This document shows positions 13,681-13,705 of a stretch of 13,705 nucleotides of DNA, in pieces. This DNA is from an uncultured Fusobacterium sp. (lineage in GTDB: Bacteria > Fusobacteriota > Fusobacteriia > Fusobacteriales > Fusobacteriaceae), in assembly GCA_900541465.1 (NCBI GenBank), contig UQJY01000025.1, positions 1-13,705 on the forward strand. Reading direction: 5' to 3'. The notes beneath the pieces are model-generated. The model saw only the letters and a list, made by a program, of their open reading frames with translations, ran no database searches and was not told the DNA's origin. Position numbers and translations under genes: made by a program. The stretch's first letter is position 1. Every line of letters begins with the position of its first letter.

Positions 13681-13705
13681 TCTCTGACTATATAATTTTT
13701 ATGTG

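Overview
The window looks like chromosomal DNA from a strictly fermentative, very AT-rich, two-membrane bacterium, most likely a Fusobacterium. The evidence is the low GC content with long A/T tracts, strong GGAGG-type ribosome binding sites, a thiolase / acyl-CoA dehydrogenase / EtfB / EtfA cluster typical of butyrate fermenters, and a TolC-MacA-MacB type tripartite exporter that needs an outer membrane. Species assignment is inference. There are no rRNA or tRNA genes, insertion sequences or CRISPR arrays.

Layout. (1) 1-1028: a hairpin terminator at the left edge, a YjjG-type HAD nucleotidase on the minus strand, and the promoter of the next gene. (2) 1029-2570: an FGGY sugar kinase on the plus strand, convergent with the next operon and sharing a GNRA-loop terminator at 2575-2601. 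(3) 2619-7052, minus strand: acetyl-CoA acetyltransferase, butyryl-CoA dehydrogenase, etfB and etfA. These are the first and last carbon steps of butyrate formation plus the flavoprotein that probably bifurcates electrons. Crotonase and 3-hydroxybutyryl-CoA dehydrogenase are not here. (4) 7053-7849: about 800 bases of extremely T-rich intergenic DNA between divergent operons. It holds a clear thiolase promoter and two or three copies of a 19-base palindrome (ATGATAA-N5-TTATCAT). A different inverted repeat (TATGACA-N6-TGTCATA) lies 50 bases before the exporter operon. (5) 7850-12065, plus strand: a tightly coupled operon for an outer-membrane efflux protein, a membrane fusion protein, an ABC ATPase and a MacB/FtsX permease. 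(6) 12066-12547: a cold-shock protein with an extended -10 promoter and a leader of about 159 bases. (7) 12586-13170, minus strand: a 194-residue protein that resembles the PBECR4 nuclease-like family.

(8) The right end, 13190-13705, is the most interesting part. A structured RNA of roughly 190 nt lies directly upstream of the PBECR4-like gene, with its own promoter and terminator. Next to it is what looks like an undescribed divergent type I toxin-antitoxin-like module. It has a 22-residue all-hydrophobic peptide gene with an almost perfect Shine-Dalgarno sequence, and a divergent RNA of about 80 nt with a textbook promoter and terminator. Two blocks of that RNA (17 nt perfect, and 9 nt with one wobble) are complementary, in the right order, to the start region of the peptide mRNA. 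All function here is inference from sequence.
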